Assembly (NCBI RefSeq): GCF_037975245.1
Contig: NC_092580.1
Coordinates: 32,136,001-32,200,000, forward strand
DNA length: 64,000 bases
Source of the DNA: Apostichopus japonicus
Lineage: Eukaryota; Echinodermata; Holothuroidea; Aspidochirotida; Stichopodidae
Direction: 5' to 3'
Shown in pieces: positions 1 through 10,600 of this stretch. A program made the position numbers and the translations under genes. A model generated the notes under the pieces. That model was not told the origin of the DNA. It made no database searches and saw nothing but the letters and a program-made list of their open reading frames with translations. Every line of letters begins with the position of its first letter. The first letter of the stretch is position 1.

Positions 1-343
1 TAAGTCCATGCAAGTTCAAAGCAAATGTGTGAACAAATGGCACAGTTTTGAGCAAAATTAGGACGCCAAGAGTTAAAAGTCACCGAGGTGATGACATCTG
101 CAACTCCATGGATTGCTTGCTTGTTCATTTCGAGCTCACACACAACACTTTGTTTGATATTATGGAGTTTTCAGATGTATGTATTTTAGATCCTCCTGCA
201 AGCAGGAACTTGCAAAGAAGCCTCATTTGCTTATCAATGCCACAAGCTGAACAAAGTCAGTCTCTTAGATTCATATTTAACGTCCATGATTATGAATTGT
301 CAATTGTCAACAACTCTGTAACTGGACGACATACATTAATCTT

Positions 344-409
344 GCAGTGACTCGAACCGGGGACCTTATGATTGGAAGGCACCAGCGTTAACCACTGAGC
401 TAACACTCC
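344..409 (-). repeat. tRNA-derived SINE head (in intron or 5' flank)
   Basis: Read on the minus strand, the segment starts GGAGTGTTAGCTCAGTGG and ends near GGTTCGAGTCACTGCA, giving a good RNA polymerase III A box (TTAGCTCAGTGG) and B box (GGTTCGAGTC) at tRNA-like spacing. The anticodon arm is imperfect: the short CCTT/AAGG stem leaves an eight-base loop. This points to a tRNA-derived retroposon head, not a working tRNA. The tail would run toward lower coordinates but I could not define its end. Confidence 0.6.
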
Positions 410-586
410 TTGACTTTCCAGATGTTGTCAAACTTGTCAGATTTTTTTGTGGCAGCGACTTTGATTTCCACTCTTTACATTTGAAATGTTGTGAGCTTGT
501 TTGCTTTCATTTAGATCATGAAGCTCTTTTAAATATGTGTGTAATTGTATCGATACAATCTTGTGTTTTGTTTTTTTCCCATGAAG

Positions 587-709
587 AAAATCCTTGCCAC
601 AGGAGACCCTGTGGAGATGTGGCAGACGGTATCTGTGTTCCAAATCTTTCCAAGTACGAATGCGAATGTAACGAGGCATCCATCTTTAACGGAGAAACCT
701 GCAGAAGAG
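587..709 (+). CDS. Exon: EGF-like module
   Basis: After an acceptor ending ATGAAG at 586, the exon encodes about 41 residues with six cysteines in EGF spacing (NPC, RPC, GIC, YEC, EC, ETC) and ends in CAGAAGAG before GTGACC. It begins and ends in phase 1, as animal EGF exons commonly do. The N-terminal ENPC and internal GIC-V-N pattern resemble ordinary EGF modules; the calcium-binding consensus is incomplete. Confidence 0.8.
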
Positions 710-3700
710 GTGACCTATTTAATGTCGTTAATGCATTCCTCTAAATACATAGTTACTTGCTGAAATCATCCGTTGGGATTTGTTTGTTTGTTTTCTGAAA
801 CTGTTGTGGTCTGGAGTTTGGTTTTCTGCCAGGTGTAATTATTCTGCAATCAATTAATCACTGTTAACACATGTGTTCAACACTATGCTACCAGGGCCGG
901 ACTAAGCGTGTGGGGGGGCCGGGGCACGCAATTGTGTGGGGGCCCTACAGTCTGTTTTTTTTTCGCACTTTCATGCTTGCAAATTCAGAGAGTATTTCAT
1001 CGTGTTTCAATGAATTTAAAATGTCACTTTCGATAGCGAGAATACTCAGGTTTACCAGTCTCTGTTGGCTCATCGTGGTTCTCATGTGATTTGTGGGGTC
1101 CCAAAAAGTGGGGGGCCCGGAGCACGTGCCCCTGTTTGCCCCGCCCTTAATCCGCTACTGTATGCTACACATCATTACTAACTGTTGGTCATTAACCATC
1201 ATTAAATTGCTAGGGGTAAATAAGATTATCAAATGCAAGGAATCATACAGTTTTTCTAACTCATGTTAATTACTCTGTGAGCTACTGTAAGTTAATTACC
1301 TGTGTTGGAGGGCTGGGGGGGGGGGATGCTCCAAATATATCTTAATATGGACTTATTTAAATATTCAGATGATAAATAAAGATATGACAAGGCAAAATCA
1401 GTTCGGCATGGAAGTATATGGAATTCTTTGATGTAATTCATGAAATATAGTTTGAGTATCGAGGTGTAGGATACATATTAAGTAATAACAGAGGTTTAGC
1501 TTTGCAAAGTTGATTGTGTGAATTAACAGGTTACTGTTGTTATTTGATATGTGTGTGCTTTGTCTACCCAATAGGTAGCATTGGTTGACTTGTTCATTTC
1601 ATCTAGCTTAAGAGGTCATTTTGGACAATTGGTCAGTAGAAACAGACATATATGGAAAGTAGAAAGGGCCTCAGTCTGTGAAAATCTCTATCATGAAAAG
1701 TCATCCCAGGGAAGTGCACATATATATAACATATTACAAATTACATATAACATATTACAAATTACATAATATATATCACATGTCTAATTGCAGACGTGGA
1801 TAACCCTGTTGTCACCAGTTGCCCGTCAAGTTTCGAGGTACCGGCTTCTCATGGCAACTGCTCAGCAATTGTCTCCTGGATGGAGATCAATGTCACAGAT
1901 AACTCTGGGAATGTGTCCTTAGTCCGCCAGTCTCACAGTCCTCATCAACTGTTTGACATCGGTGATACCCTGGTTGAGTACGAATATGTGGATCCGGCCG
2001 AGAACAGAGCAGTATGCAGCTTCACAGTATCAGTAAATGGTACGTAATTATACAGCAAACCGTTACCGTGGGTACAGCCTCTCAGTGCTCCCTCAGCTAT
2101 TTACAAAATCTTGGGGCTTTGGTTTGAAAGTGCACCTTACAATAAATTGCTGTTGCTGGATTTATTTATTTCTGTATTTTTATCTCGATATGTTTTGTGA
2201 TGTTGTAAATGGTCAATATTTTATATGTAGTTTTAGTCAATCTTTCCATAGCAGTTTGACAGTCACATAATGTAAAGATGAAATGTGCCAGTTTGTTATA
2301 CTTCTGATCAGATCAGTTTCTTAAGTAAAACTGTTGCAGGTGTGTCGGTTAAAGAGTGCCTTTAATTTTGTGAACTTCACACACCATGCCTACAGTGATG
2401 ACTTACACTTTGGTACAAATGTTAATCCTTTCACAGTTTTTAGTGACTTTCCCCGAAACCCCCAGCGATATAATCATGCTTTTAATATGATGGATATGAG
2501 GTGAAGAGAAGCATGCAATTGACCCAGGTCAAGGCAGGCATGTAGTGGTCTCTCTCACCCCCCTGCAGAATGGGGAACAATGTCCAGTTTGACCCCTTCA
2601 GGTATTTATGACACCCTATGCACCACTACTGCATTTGAGTTCTTGGCGAGCAAAGTTCTTGGAAGGCCATTATACAAACAAGCAAATCCAAATTTCCTAA
2701 TTCTCCAACAAGAAATATAAACCAGATGGAAGAATCTTCTCAACACCACTGTACTTGCCTCTTATCTATTTTGATTCGGTGATATTAAAAGAAACTCTGG
2801 CACCAGGTGGATTTTGATTTGATTTTTTGTCTTCTTCTTTTTTTTTACTTCTGTTTATTTCTACTTTCTTTCTTCTGTTTATTTTTGTGTTTCAGATGAG
2901 GAACAGCCAGAGCTGCACCAGTGCCCTGGGACCATTAGTGAGAGATTGAGGGAAGGAGAAACACACAGGTCGATCTCCTGGAATATTAAAGCAACCGATA
3001 ACTGTGGCAGGGTAAACTCTGATTTTCCTCTGCGGCAAAACTCGCAGGTGTTCCCTTCTGGCAAGTCAGAGATCTTGATAAATGTCTGGGATACTGCAGG
3101 AAACAACAGAACCTGTCAGATAACGGTGGTGATTCACGGTAAATTTCATCTTTCTTGAAAGATATTTACAACTGTTTATTCTTGTTAAGTTTTTGTTACA
3201 AGGATATTTGACATTCTTACCGTTACATTTCTATTGAATGTCTTGCAACAGAGAATAAAGAAGTTATCTATAAAAGTTAATGATATTTCACCCTGTTCAT
3301 ACTTGAAAATTGTGTCTCAGTATGTTGTTTCAAACCATGATTTTTGTTAGGCAAGTTCACCCAGGTCAAAAAACATGTCTCTCCCCCCCCCCACAAAAAA
3401 AAACTATATTGGGTATTAAAGTTAATCCAGCTTGCTGCTGTATCAGCTAGGTCTTACAGCTATATTCTGATGATATATATTGTGTATTAGAGTTAATCCA
3501 GCTTGCTGCTGTGTTAGCTAGGACTTAAGTTATATTCTGATGCTGAATATTGTGTATTAAAGTTAACTTTGCTTGATGCTGTGTTAGCTAGGTCTTACAG
3601 CTATATTCTGATGCTGTATATTGTGTATTAAAGTTAATCCAGCTTGATGCTGTGTTAGCTAGGACTTAAGCAATATTCTGTTGCTATATATTGTGTATTA

Positions 3701-6700
3701 AAGTTAACTTCGCTTGATGCTGTGTTAGCTAGGTCTTACAGCTATATTCTATGCTGTATATTGCATATGAAAGTTAACCCTGCTTGATGCTATGGTAGCT
3801 AGACCTTACAGCTATATTCTTATTCTGTATATTGCGTATTAATGATCATTAGTATTGGCCCCAAATTTATGATTCCAATAATTGCTGAAAAACATGTCAA
3901 ATGTAGCTTCTGCAAGCATTTCAATGTCTCTTGATTCTGCTCTATAATGAGGAGAGTTCATTTAAGACTCTTAAATAACTCAGTGAAGCTGAATGATTTG
4001 AAGGGTGGCAGTAAAAGTTGCGCATTGAAGTCTGAGCAGTTTGAGCGACCATTACTCAAGTTTCTGACATATTGGAGAGCAATAATATTGTGACCTTAAC
4101 AGATGTAAAGGAGGTAAATTCCTGCCATTTCTTAGGCTGCATTAATCGCGTGGCTATTAAAGCATCGTAAACAAGATCACGTTAATAAGTGTCTGATATG
4201 ATTAATGGGCAGACATATTTATAATCATGGGATATTAAACCTGGACGAAGCATCATGAAATTGTCCGTATATTGTTATGTTAATAACTCGGCATCGGCGA
4301 GTTTGAAATATTTTTACATCAACCTAAAGATTTGGCACCGGGACATGCTCTGGAGTCACATGGATGGACTCGGAATCCAGCCTGTATCTACAAAGAAGCA
4401 CAATAGAGTAATTTAACTTAGAAAAATCAACCCTGTTTGGAAATTATTGACCCGATTTGTCGTGGATAAAAGCAAAGTATAATAGTTTAAACTTTAAGTG
4501 ACTGCTGGAAAGGAGTAAACGAACCCCAAAACCCCACGACCCCAAAACCCCACGACCCCAAAACCCCACTGTTTTACATCTCTTCTTCTGTTTATTTTTT
4601 CCAGCTCCTCCTTTTAATTACATCCGGCCAGCGGTCATCTTCAGCTGTATCTTGCTGTTAACTATGTTCGTCATCTGTGTCGTCTGGAGACACCGCGGTA
4701 AACTCAAAGCATTCAAGTCTTTCCTTAAAACTCACCGTCCTTACTCCCTTTCAGGTAAGTCACGTTCAGTCACTGTAGTGACTGATGTGGTCTTTTAGAT
4801 TCAGAGTCCCTACCTTTTAAGCGTTCAGTAAAGTAAGAACCTCATCACAGGCTAAGTATTTATAATACCAGTGACACTTTGCACTCTATAAGATTTGGAA
4901 ACAGAGATACAGCTGTTAACACATACACACACACCCACACACAAGATTTTTGATAACATTGTTCCTTTCTGGTAAGTCACACTCAGTCACATAGTGACTG
5001 ATCTGAATTTTTAGATTCAGAGTCCCTACCTTCGAAGTGTTCAGTAAAGTAAGAACCTGATCACATGCTGCTACGTATGAGTCCTACCGGTGACACTTTG
5101 CACTCTATAACATTTGGAAACAGAGATACAGCTGTTAACACATACACACACACAAGATTTTGATAACATTTGTTCCCTTTCTAGTAAGTCACATTCAGTC
5201 ACATAGTGACTGATCTGAATTTTAGATTCAGTCCCTACCTTCTAAGCATTCAGTAAAATAAGAACCTCATCACAGGTATCGTTAATACCAGTGACACTTT
5301 GCACTCTATAAGACTTGGAAACAGAGATACAGCTGTTAACACATACACACTACACACACGATTTTGATAACATTGTTCCCTTTCTAGTAAGTCACATTCA
5401 GTCACATAGTGACTGATCTGAACTTTTAGATTCAGACCCTACCTTTGAAGCATTCAGTAAAATAAGAACCTCATCACAGGTATCGTTAATACCAGTGACA
5501 CTTTGCACTCTATAAGACTTGGAAACAGAGATACAGCTGTTAACACATACACACACACAAGATTTTGATAACATTGTTGCTGGTTGTATATTTTTTGTGG
5601 TGATAGTTTTGATTGCATTTACAACAGCATTTGCTAGTCTGTTTTGTGTTGTCAAATAATCACGGCTAGCTGCAGTGCAGTGACGAGCAGGTTTATGCCG
5701 GTCTTCTGATCTTCCGAAATGACCAAATGTTTGTACGGACAACCGAAATCAGCTCTTTGGTGGTCATCAGGGGGACAACTAGTTGTTTACATACAATTCA
5801 GATCGGTAAAATGATAAATTGGTAAATCACCTACGATCACTTTGAAGAAGCTGAAATAAAGCAAAATTAGAGGTAGGCTTACGATCCACCAGAAGGGGAG
5901 ATTTTATTGATCCAAAGCTGGTGTTCCATTCACCAAACTTACACACCTTTTCCTACTGTGTATTGTCGGTTCTTTATTTTGCTACTTTCTTTCGGACAAC
6001 CAAATTTGCTGTTCCAACAATACAAAAAAACCTGGTTGTCAGAGGGGCATCCAGAAAAGAAAATTCTTAAAGAATTGGCCTGCATTGTCATGATACACAG
6101 ACAACCTCAGAATAGATATAGAATCACAGTGTCATACCTCAACTCATGACCTGATAGAAGTTTATTTCATAACTGATATTAAATATCCTTCAATACCTTC
6201 CTCATATTACTTCGAACTAACATCCGTTTTTCTTATAGTTTCCTGTGAATGCTGAAATTGTGATTATTTAGATCTGTCCTCAGCTTAAACTTGAAATCAC
6301 ATGCTCCTCAGATTGGCTCATTTGTTTATAGTTCAAATTTGTTAATATTATGTTCTCTCTGCTGGTTTTTATTGTGGTGCCTTCAGGCAATTTTCTGGGT
6401 AAATTTTTTTCAAACCATGAAACCGTATGAGATAGAACAAAGCACATCGGGTGTTGTGCCTGGTAAAAAAAGTATTGTTTTTCATACTCCTGATCCATGT
6501 TTTGAACATGTTGCAGTTGTATAAGCTAAGGGTGCTTTCAAGCATAATGATTGGAGACAGCTGAAAATTTGTTTGCATTGTTAACTACCATGATTAATTA
6601 ACAACTTCATTTATTGGTTTTTATTGTGGATAGTGTGGTCAAGGCATTTAAGATGTCCTCCCCCTCCCCCTACATCCAACCCTCCCTCCTGCATAGTACA

Positions 6701-7654
6701 AAAACATGCATTTCTAGACAGAAGAAAGTTGAAGAACTGAAGAAGAAAACAAATCAGTACGAGTAAGATTAACTGCATTGAACGAAATTTAAATATGCAT
6801 ACATTAATCTTGTAAATCAGTTCCCACAATCTTTGGAATTACTGAAAAGTTTCTGCCTTCTTTGTGTAAGGTTTGAGAGTCGAACCCATTTCCATCTAAC
6901 TACTTTTCGACAATGCAAAAGAAGCAGCAAAATAAATTGATCGTCCTTCCTGACTCTCCTTGTATCTTAAGAGTAGGATTTATCATAAATTGATTGTCCT
7001 TCCTCTCTCTCGATGTATCATGTAAGAGTAAGATATATCATAAATTGATCGTCCTTCCTGACTCTCCTTGTATCTTAAGAGTAGGATTTATCATAAATTG
7101 ATTGTCCTTCCTCTCTCTCAATGTATCATGTAAGAGTAAGATATATCATAAATTGATCGTCCTTCCTGACTCTCCTTGTATCTTAAGAGTAGGATTTATC
7201 ATAAATTGATCGTCCTTCCTGACTCTTGTTGTATCATGTAAGAGTAGGAATTATCATACATATTTCCAAATGTTAATTATAGTTTCTGTGTTCGATTCTT
7301 CTATCATTTTGTCGATTGGTTTTGTTTTATGAAACAGTGGATGGTAACCTCTCTGGCCCTGCATCAGCTAACGGCGCCAGGAATCCCTCACCGGGTGAAC
7401 GAGTCAACAGATGGCTGACCAAACAAGAGTCTTCTATCCCAGACACGCTGTCACGAGAAGATGTAACCAGTGCGCACCTACTGTTTGAACCGGTCGCACT
7501 GATCTGTCAGGAACGCACCCCGATGAACAAACTGGAACATTCTGAGATGAGTTCAGCTTCGGATTCGAGGGACGAGTCGCAAGAGTCCGATCATCTAGTC
7601 TGGTCGGGAGATTCAGTAGGACGCGAATCGGAAGTCGACAGTACCAGTCTGTGA
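587..7654 (+). CDS. EGF/HYR-domain single-pass membrane protein, 3' part of gene (five exons)
   Basis: Five exons (587-709, 1794-2039, 2896-3138, 4605-4754, 7338-7654) join in one frame with every junction in phase 1 and consensus AG/GT borders. The product reads EGF-like module, two HYR domains, a transmembrane helix, then a basic and later Ser/Asp/Glu-rich cytoplasmic tail ending at a stop at 7652-7654. HYR domains are Ig-like folds named after echinoderm hyalin and are usually adhesive or extracellular-matrix modules, so a type I cell-surface protein with outside EGF-HYR-HYR and a tail of about 120 residues is the natural reading. The first exons, including start and signal peptide, lie upstream of position 1. 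All listed exons are symmetric 1-1 apart from the last, so modules could be skipped or duplicated without frame change. Ligand and exact orthology are unknown. Confidence 0.82.
892..1160. mobile_element. hAT-type MITE, 269 bp, with 8-bp target duplication
   Basis: The left end reads CAGGGCCGGACTAAG and the right end, reversed, CAGTAGCGGATTAAGG, which are imperfect terminal inverted repeats of the common hAT type. TATGCTAC lies directly outside each end (884-891 and 1161-1168), a perfect 8-bp target-site duplication. There is no transposase, so it is a non-autonomous element sitting in the intron between the EGF and first HYR exons. G-rich subterminal blocks occur at both ends. Confidence 0.88.
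1794..2039 (+). CDS. Exon: first HYR domain
   Basis: Acceptor TTGCAG at 1793 and donor ATG|GTACGT after 2039; phase 1 on both sides, 246 bp. The product begins DVDNPVVTSCPSSFEV and contains the HYR hallmarks: an early CP-x-S motif, a central W, an N-x-T-D-N-S-G core, a D-x-G-x-T-x-V-x-Y strand, D-x-A-x-N, then C-x-F-x-V-x-V. This is a near-complete HYR unit of about 80 residues. One strong donor was chosen; GT at 2033 and 2044 also exist but do not keep the phase pattern. Confidence 0.85.
2896..3138 (+). CDS. Exon: second HYR domain
   Basis: Acceptor GTGTTTCAG at 2895, donor CACG|GTAAAT after 3138, phase 1-1, 243 bp. It encodes a diverged HYR unit: QCPG near the start, SWNIKATDNCG in the middle, FPSGKSEILINVWDTAGN, then TCQITVVIHG. 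The aromatic and glycine positions and the final C-x-I-x-V strand match the preceding exon, so the two arose as tandem module duplicates. An extra cysteine (DNCG) is unusual for the family. Confidence 0.83.
3404..3841. repeat. Intronic tandem array, ~70-bp unit, six copies
   Basis: A unit of about 70 bp beginning GTTAATCCAGCTTG and containing TGCTGTGTTAGCTAGG, TCTTACAGCTATATTCTGATG and ATTGTGTATTAAA recurs with starts near 3421, 3492, 3562, 3633, 3703 and 3773. Copies differ by substitutions and single-base indels, and two subtypes (TCTTACAG and ACTTAAG) partly alternate. It lies in the intron after the second HYR exon. Confidence 0.85.
4605..4754 (+). CDS. Exon: transmembrane segment
   Basis: Acceptor TTTTTTCCAG at 4604 and donor TCAG|GTAAGT after 4754, phase 1-1, 150 bp. 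The translation starts APPFNYIRPAV and holds one hydrophobic stretch of about 20 residues (from VIFSCILLL to FVICVVW), then a basic stop-transfer run (RHRGKLKAFKSFLK). This fits a single-pass type I topology with the HYR domains outside. The donor lies at the very start of a tandem repeat array (next entry). Confidence 0.82.
4755..5575. repeat. Tandem array of ~205-217-bp units starting at the splice donor
   Basis: Four units start at GTAAGTCAC (4755, about 4972, 5184 and 5387). Each contains TCAGTCAC..TAGTGACTGAT, CAGTAAARTAAGAACCTCATCACAGG, CACTTTGCACTCTATAAGA, GGAAACAGAGATACAGCTGTTAACACATACACACAC and GATTTTGATAACATTGTTCC. The last bases of the transmembrane exon (CCCTTTCAGGTAAGTC) match the end of each unit (CCCTTTCTAGTAAGTC), so the amplified unit includes the exon-intron border. 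Confidence 0.85.
6937..7256. repeat. Intronic tandem array, alternating 53/55-bp units
   Basis: Units start at TTGATYGTCCTTCCT near 6937, 6990, 7045, 7098, 7153 and 7205. Two forms (GACTCTCCTTGTATCTTAAGAGTAGG and CTCTCTCGATGTATCATGTAAGAG) alternate, giving a higher-order period of about 108 bp. It lies about 80 bp upstream of the last exon. Confidence 0.85.
7338..7654 (+). CDS. Last coding exon: cytoplasmic tail
   Basis: Acceptor ATGAAACAG at 7337; the frame enters in phase 1 as VDGNLSGPASANG and stops with TGA at 7652-7654. The roughly 105-residue product has no clear fold: it is polar, with an SREDVTSAHLLFEPV stretch and an acidic Ser-rich end (SASDSRDESQESDHLVWSGDS). Its GC content is visibly higher than the flanking introns, supporting real coding sequence. 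Short hydrophobic motifs inside an acidic tail could bind adaptors, but no known motif is certain. Confidence 0.78.
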
Positions 7655-10600
7655 CCCCCGATCTCAAGTTTTTTTTTTCCGAGACCGTTTACAATTTGCG
7701 ACCGTGTTTTGAAATAATTTCTCACAATTGTGGGTAATTTGTTAAGCCAGTATCGAATTTGATAATGTTGTTAATTTATGATTATCGCTGATATGATCAA
7801 ATATTTATTTCAGTTCTGTAATCCTTCTTTATTTTTAATTTTTTATATTTAGCTTCTTTTCTTGTTTTTCACTCTTTCTCGTCTGTTTTTATATTATCCA
7901 ACAGAATTTGTTGCCTTTGTATGTTGTTGAAGGTACTGAGCTGATAGAAGAGGGCATTTTTCAATATATCTCTTTCAGTTGCATTATTTTAATTTATCTT
8001 TAATACCGCCAGGCCAAGAACGATTGTTTATAACAGTATCCCTTTGTATTGTCATGCCTGTCGATGTTTCGTGAAGTTGACACTCATAAGTCTTTGAAGT
8101 TTGTATAAAGTTGTGTTTCTTTGTGAAGTAATGCACAATTTGCTATGATACTGAAACGGCAAAAAATTTCAACTTATTTTTGCACAAACACTTATGCAAT
8201 GAAAATGATGAAAGCTGAAGAACAAAAAAACTGTTGCCTAACATTTGCTTCAAGAAATGCTTACAACTGTGAAATCATTCTGTATGTTTATAAATATTTC
8301 CATTTATGGATTGGTCATTATATATTATTAACTGAATATACTTCATATTGGGGTTTTTAAATTTGTTTTACTTGGTCAGTGTAAACACTTAAAAATGTTC
8401 TTTGATTTTTAAAATTGTTTTAGTACTATTATAGTAGGTGTGGTCCTTGTTATTCATAAGGGGGATATTAGCAAAGGATTTCTGTATCAAAAAATCAATG
8501 TGCCCACACATCCTAATGTAGAAATTTTTTTCTTGCTATAATGTAGAACAAAGGAAAACTCTGTCATAATTTAATTTACTGGCAGACTTAAAGCAGAGAT
8601 ATTTAGTATTTTATTCCATGTTTGAGAAACAAGTAAAAAAACCAGCAAAAATTGAAGCTACCTACTGTAGAAGTAGTTGTGTGAACTTGCAAGCCATGCC
8701 AAACATGTTAACCTCATCTTTTTAAATGCTATGGTTTATTATATGAAGGGTAGAGATGGACAGAGAGGGCAGGCATCAGGGATGTTGTTACACTGTTTAG
8801 TACAGTTGAGCAATAAATGAGTTGACTATCCACCCCTCTGTGTTCTTCTAGATTTTCACAGGGTATAAATATGATCATAATTCCATCATTTAATTCCATC
8901 ATTTAAAAAAAAAATTTTTTGTTCCATCGGAACCTATGCAGTCCAGTTGGCATGTGTGTATATATACATGTGTGTGTGTTTTGTCCTAGCTTGTAAACAC
9001 TGTATCTCAAGAATGAAACATGTGATTGATGTCATACTTGTTATATATATTGGTCAGGGTCAGTAGATGATCCCTATTGTTTGTGGTGGGGCTATCATGC
9101 ATATTAATGATTGGGCGGGGCTTAATGTAATAAACTTAAAATGTCAATTTCTCTTCAAACGTATGTCCCATTTAGTTGATACTTGGTATGGTGATGTAAG
9201 TACATAGTATGTACATGTTTTTTTGCAACAACAACTTGAAACCTCATTAGTATTCATGGGTGGGTGGGGATTGATGGGAAATCGTGGGAATTGGCTTGTA
9301 AACACAATATTCTCAACGACCACAAGATTTGTCAGTATCATACTTGGTAGGTAGATGCCCGTGATGTGTAGATGTGCCCTATTGTTTTTGGTACCTGTGT
9401 TTAGACATCGGAACCACTAAACGTTTTCGTTTTCTGGTTTTATTCTCTGTAATGGAGATCTTTAGTGCCTTTGAGATAGATCTAAGGGGCTGAGATGGGC
9501 ATGTCATCTTATTCAACTTATCTTCTTCTTTTAATCTGTCACCTAATTGGTTAAGTGTTAAGATTAACATACATGTTGGATAATGCAAGTTTTTTTTTTT
9601 TTTTTTCAAAACAACAATAGAAAATACATATCATAGCCAAAACATGAAATGAGGGTAAACTAAATGGAGAAAATTTATTCGTGGCAGTAATCTAGAAAAA
9701 GTTTGAAATCCCTTGTATGGGCAAAAAACGATAGATAATGCAAAAACAAATTAATTTTAATGGTACTTTCAGATGAAAATTGAATTCCAAAATGAATGCA
9801 CAGAGCTTTTTGAGAATTTTTTTCAGTTGTTTTTATTATTGTTTTTTATTAATCACTGATTAGAGATTCAAATCTCACAACCATGTATATTGACTTTGTG
9901 GTGTTCAGGAGTACCATCCTTAGGCATTGTTTCATTCTTATTATTATTATGATTTTAATTCAGGTTTTCTTCTTTGTCTCCTGAGGTAAAGAGGAGTAGA
10001 CAGTTGTGGGGGGGGGGGTGGGGTGGGGCTTTGTAAAATGTCTTTATTGTCTTCACTAAAGCACAAATTAAATGTCTTTTTATGTTTAAGATATTCTCAG
10101 CCATCATAATAGAGTATTTTAGGTAAGAAAAATATTAAAAAAAAGTATAAGAAATTTGTAATGAAATGCTACCTCAGCTAAAACATTTGATGTACACCTG
10201 TGAACACTGCTTGTTATTTCCCGAATGTCATTTTAGGCAAAAACGTGATAAGTGACATATTTCAGTTGGGTCAAATAACCTTATTTACAGCACCATTTAA
10301 CCATATTTTTTTTATTTGACCGCTACACCGGTGTGTGTTGGTATAGTAATAATGTCACTTATGTTAACCATTTATGAAGTGGCTGAAAGCGTTTCAAAAT
10401 CTTTCTATATGGAGTTACATTTCAAATTTTGTGACATGTGAAAGTCCAAAATCTTTTCTCTTTGTATTTGTAAATACAACCATTGGTAGCTAGCAATCCC
10501 ATAGCTCAAATTCAGCCTGATTTGAAGCTGTGAGAATGAATTTAATTTTCTGCTTTATAATCTTTTTCTATTTTTTTGTTGTTGTATTTCTCACAATTCT

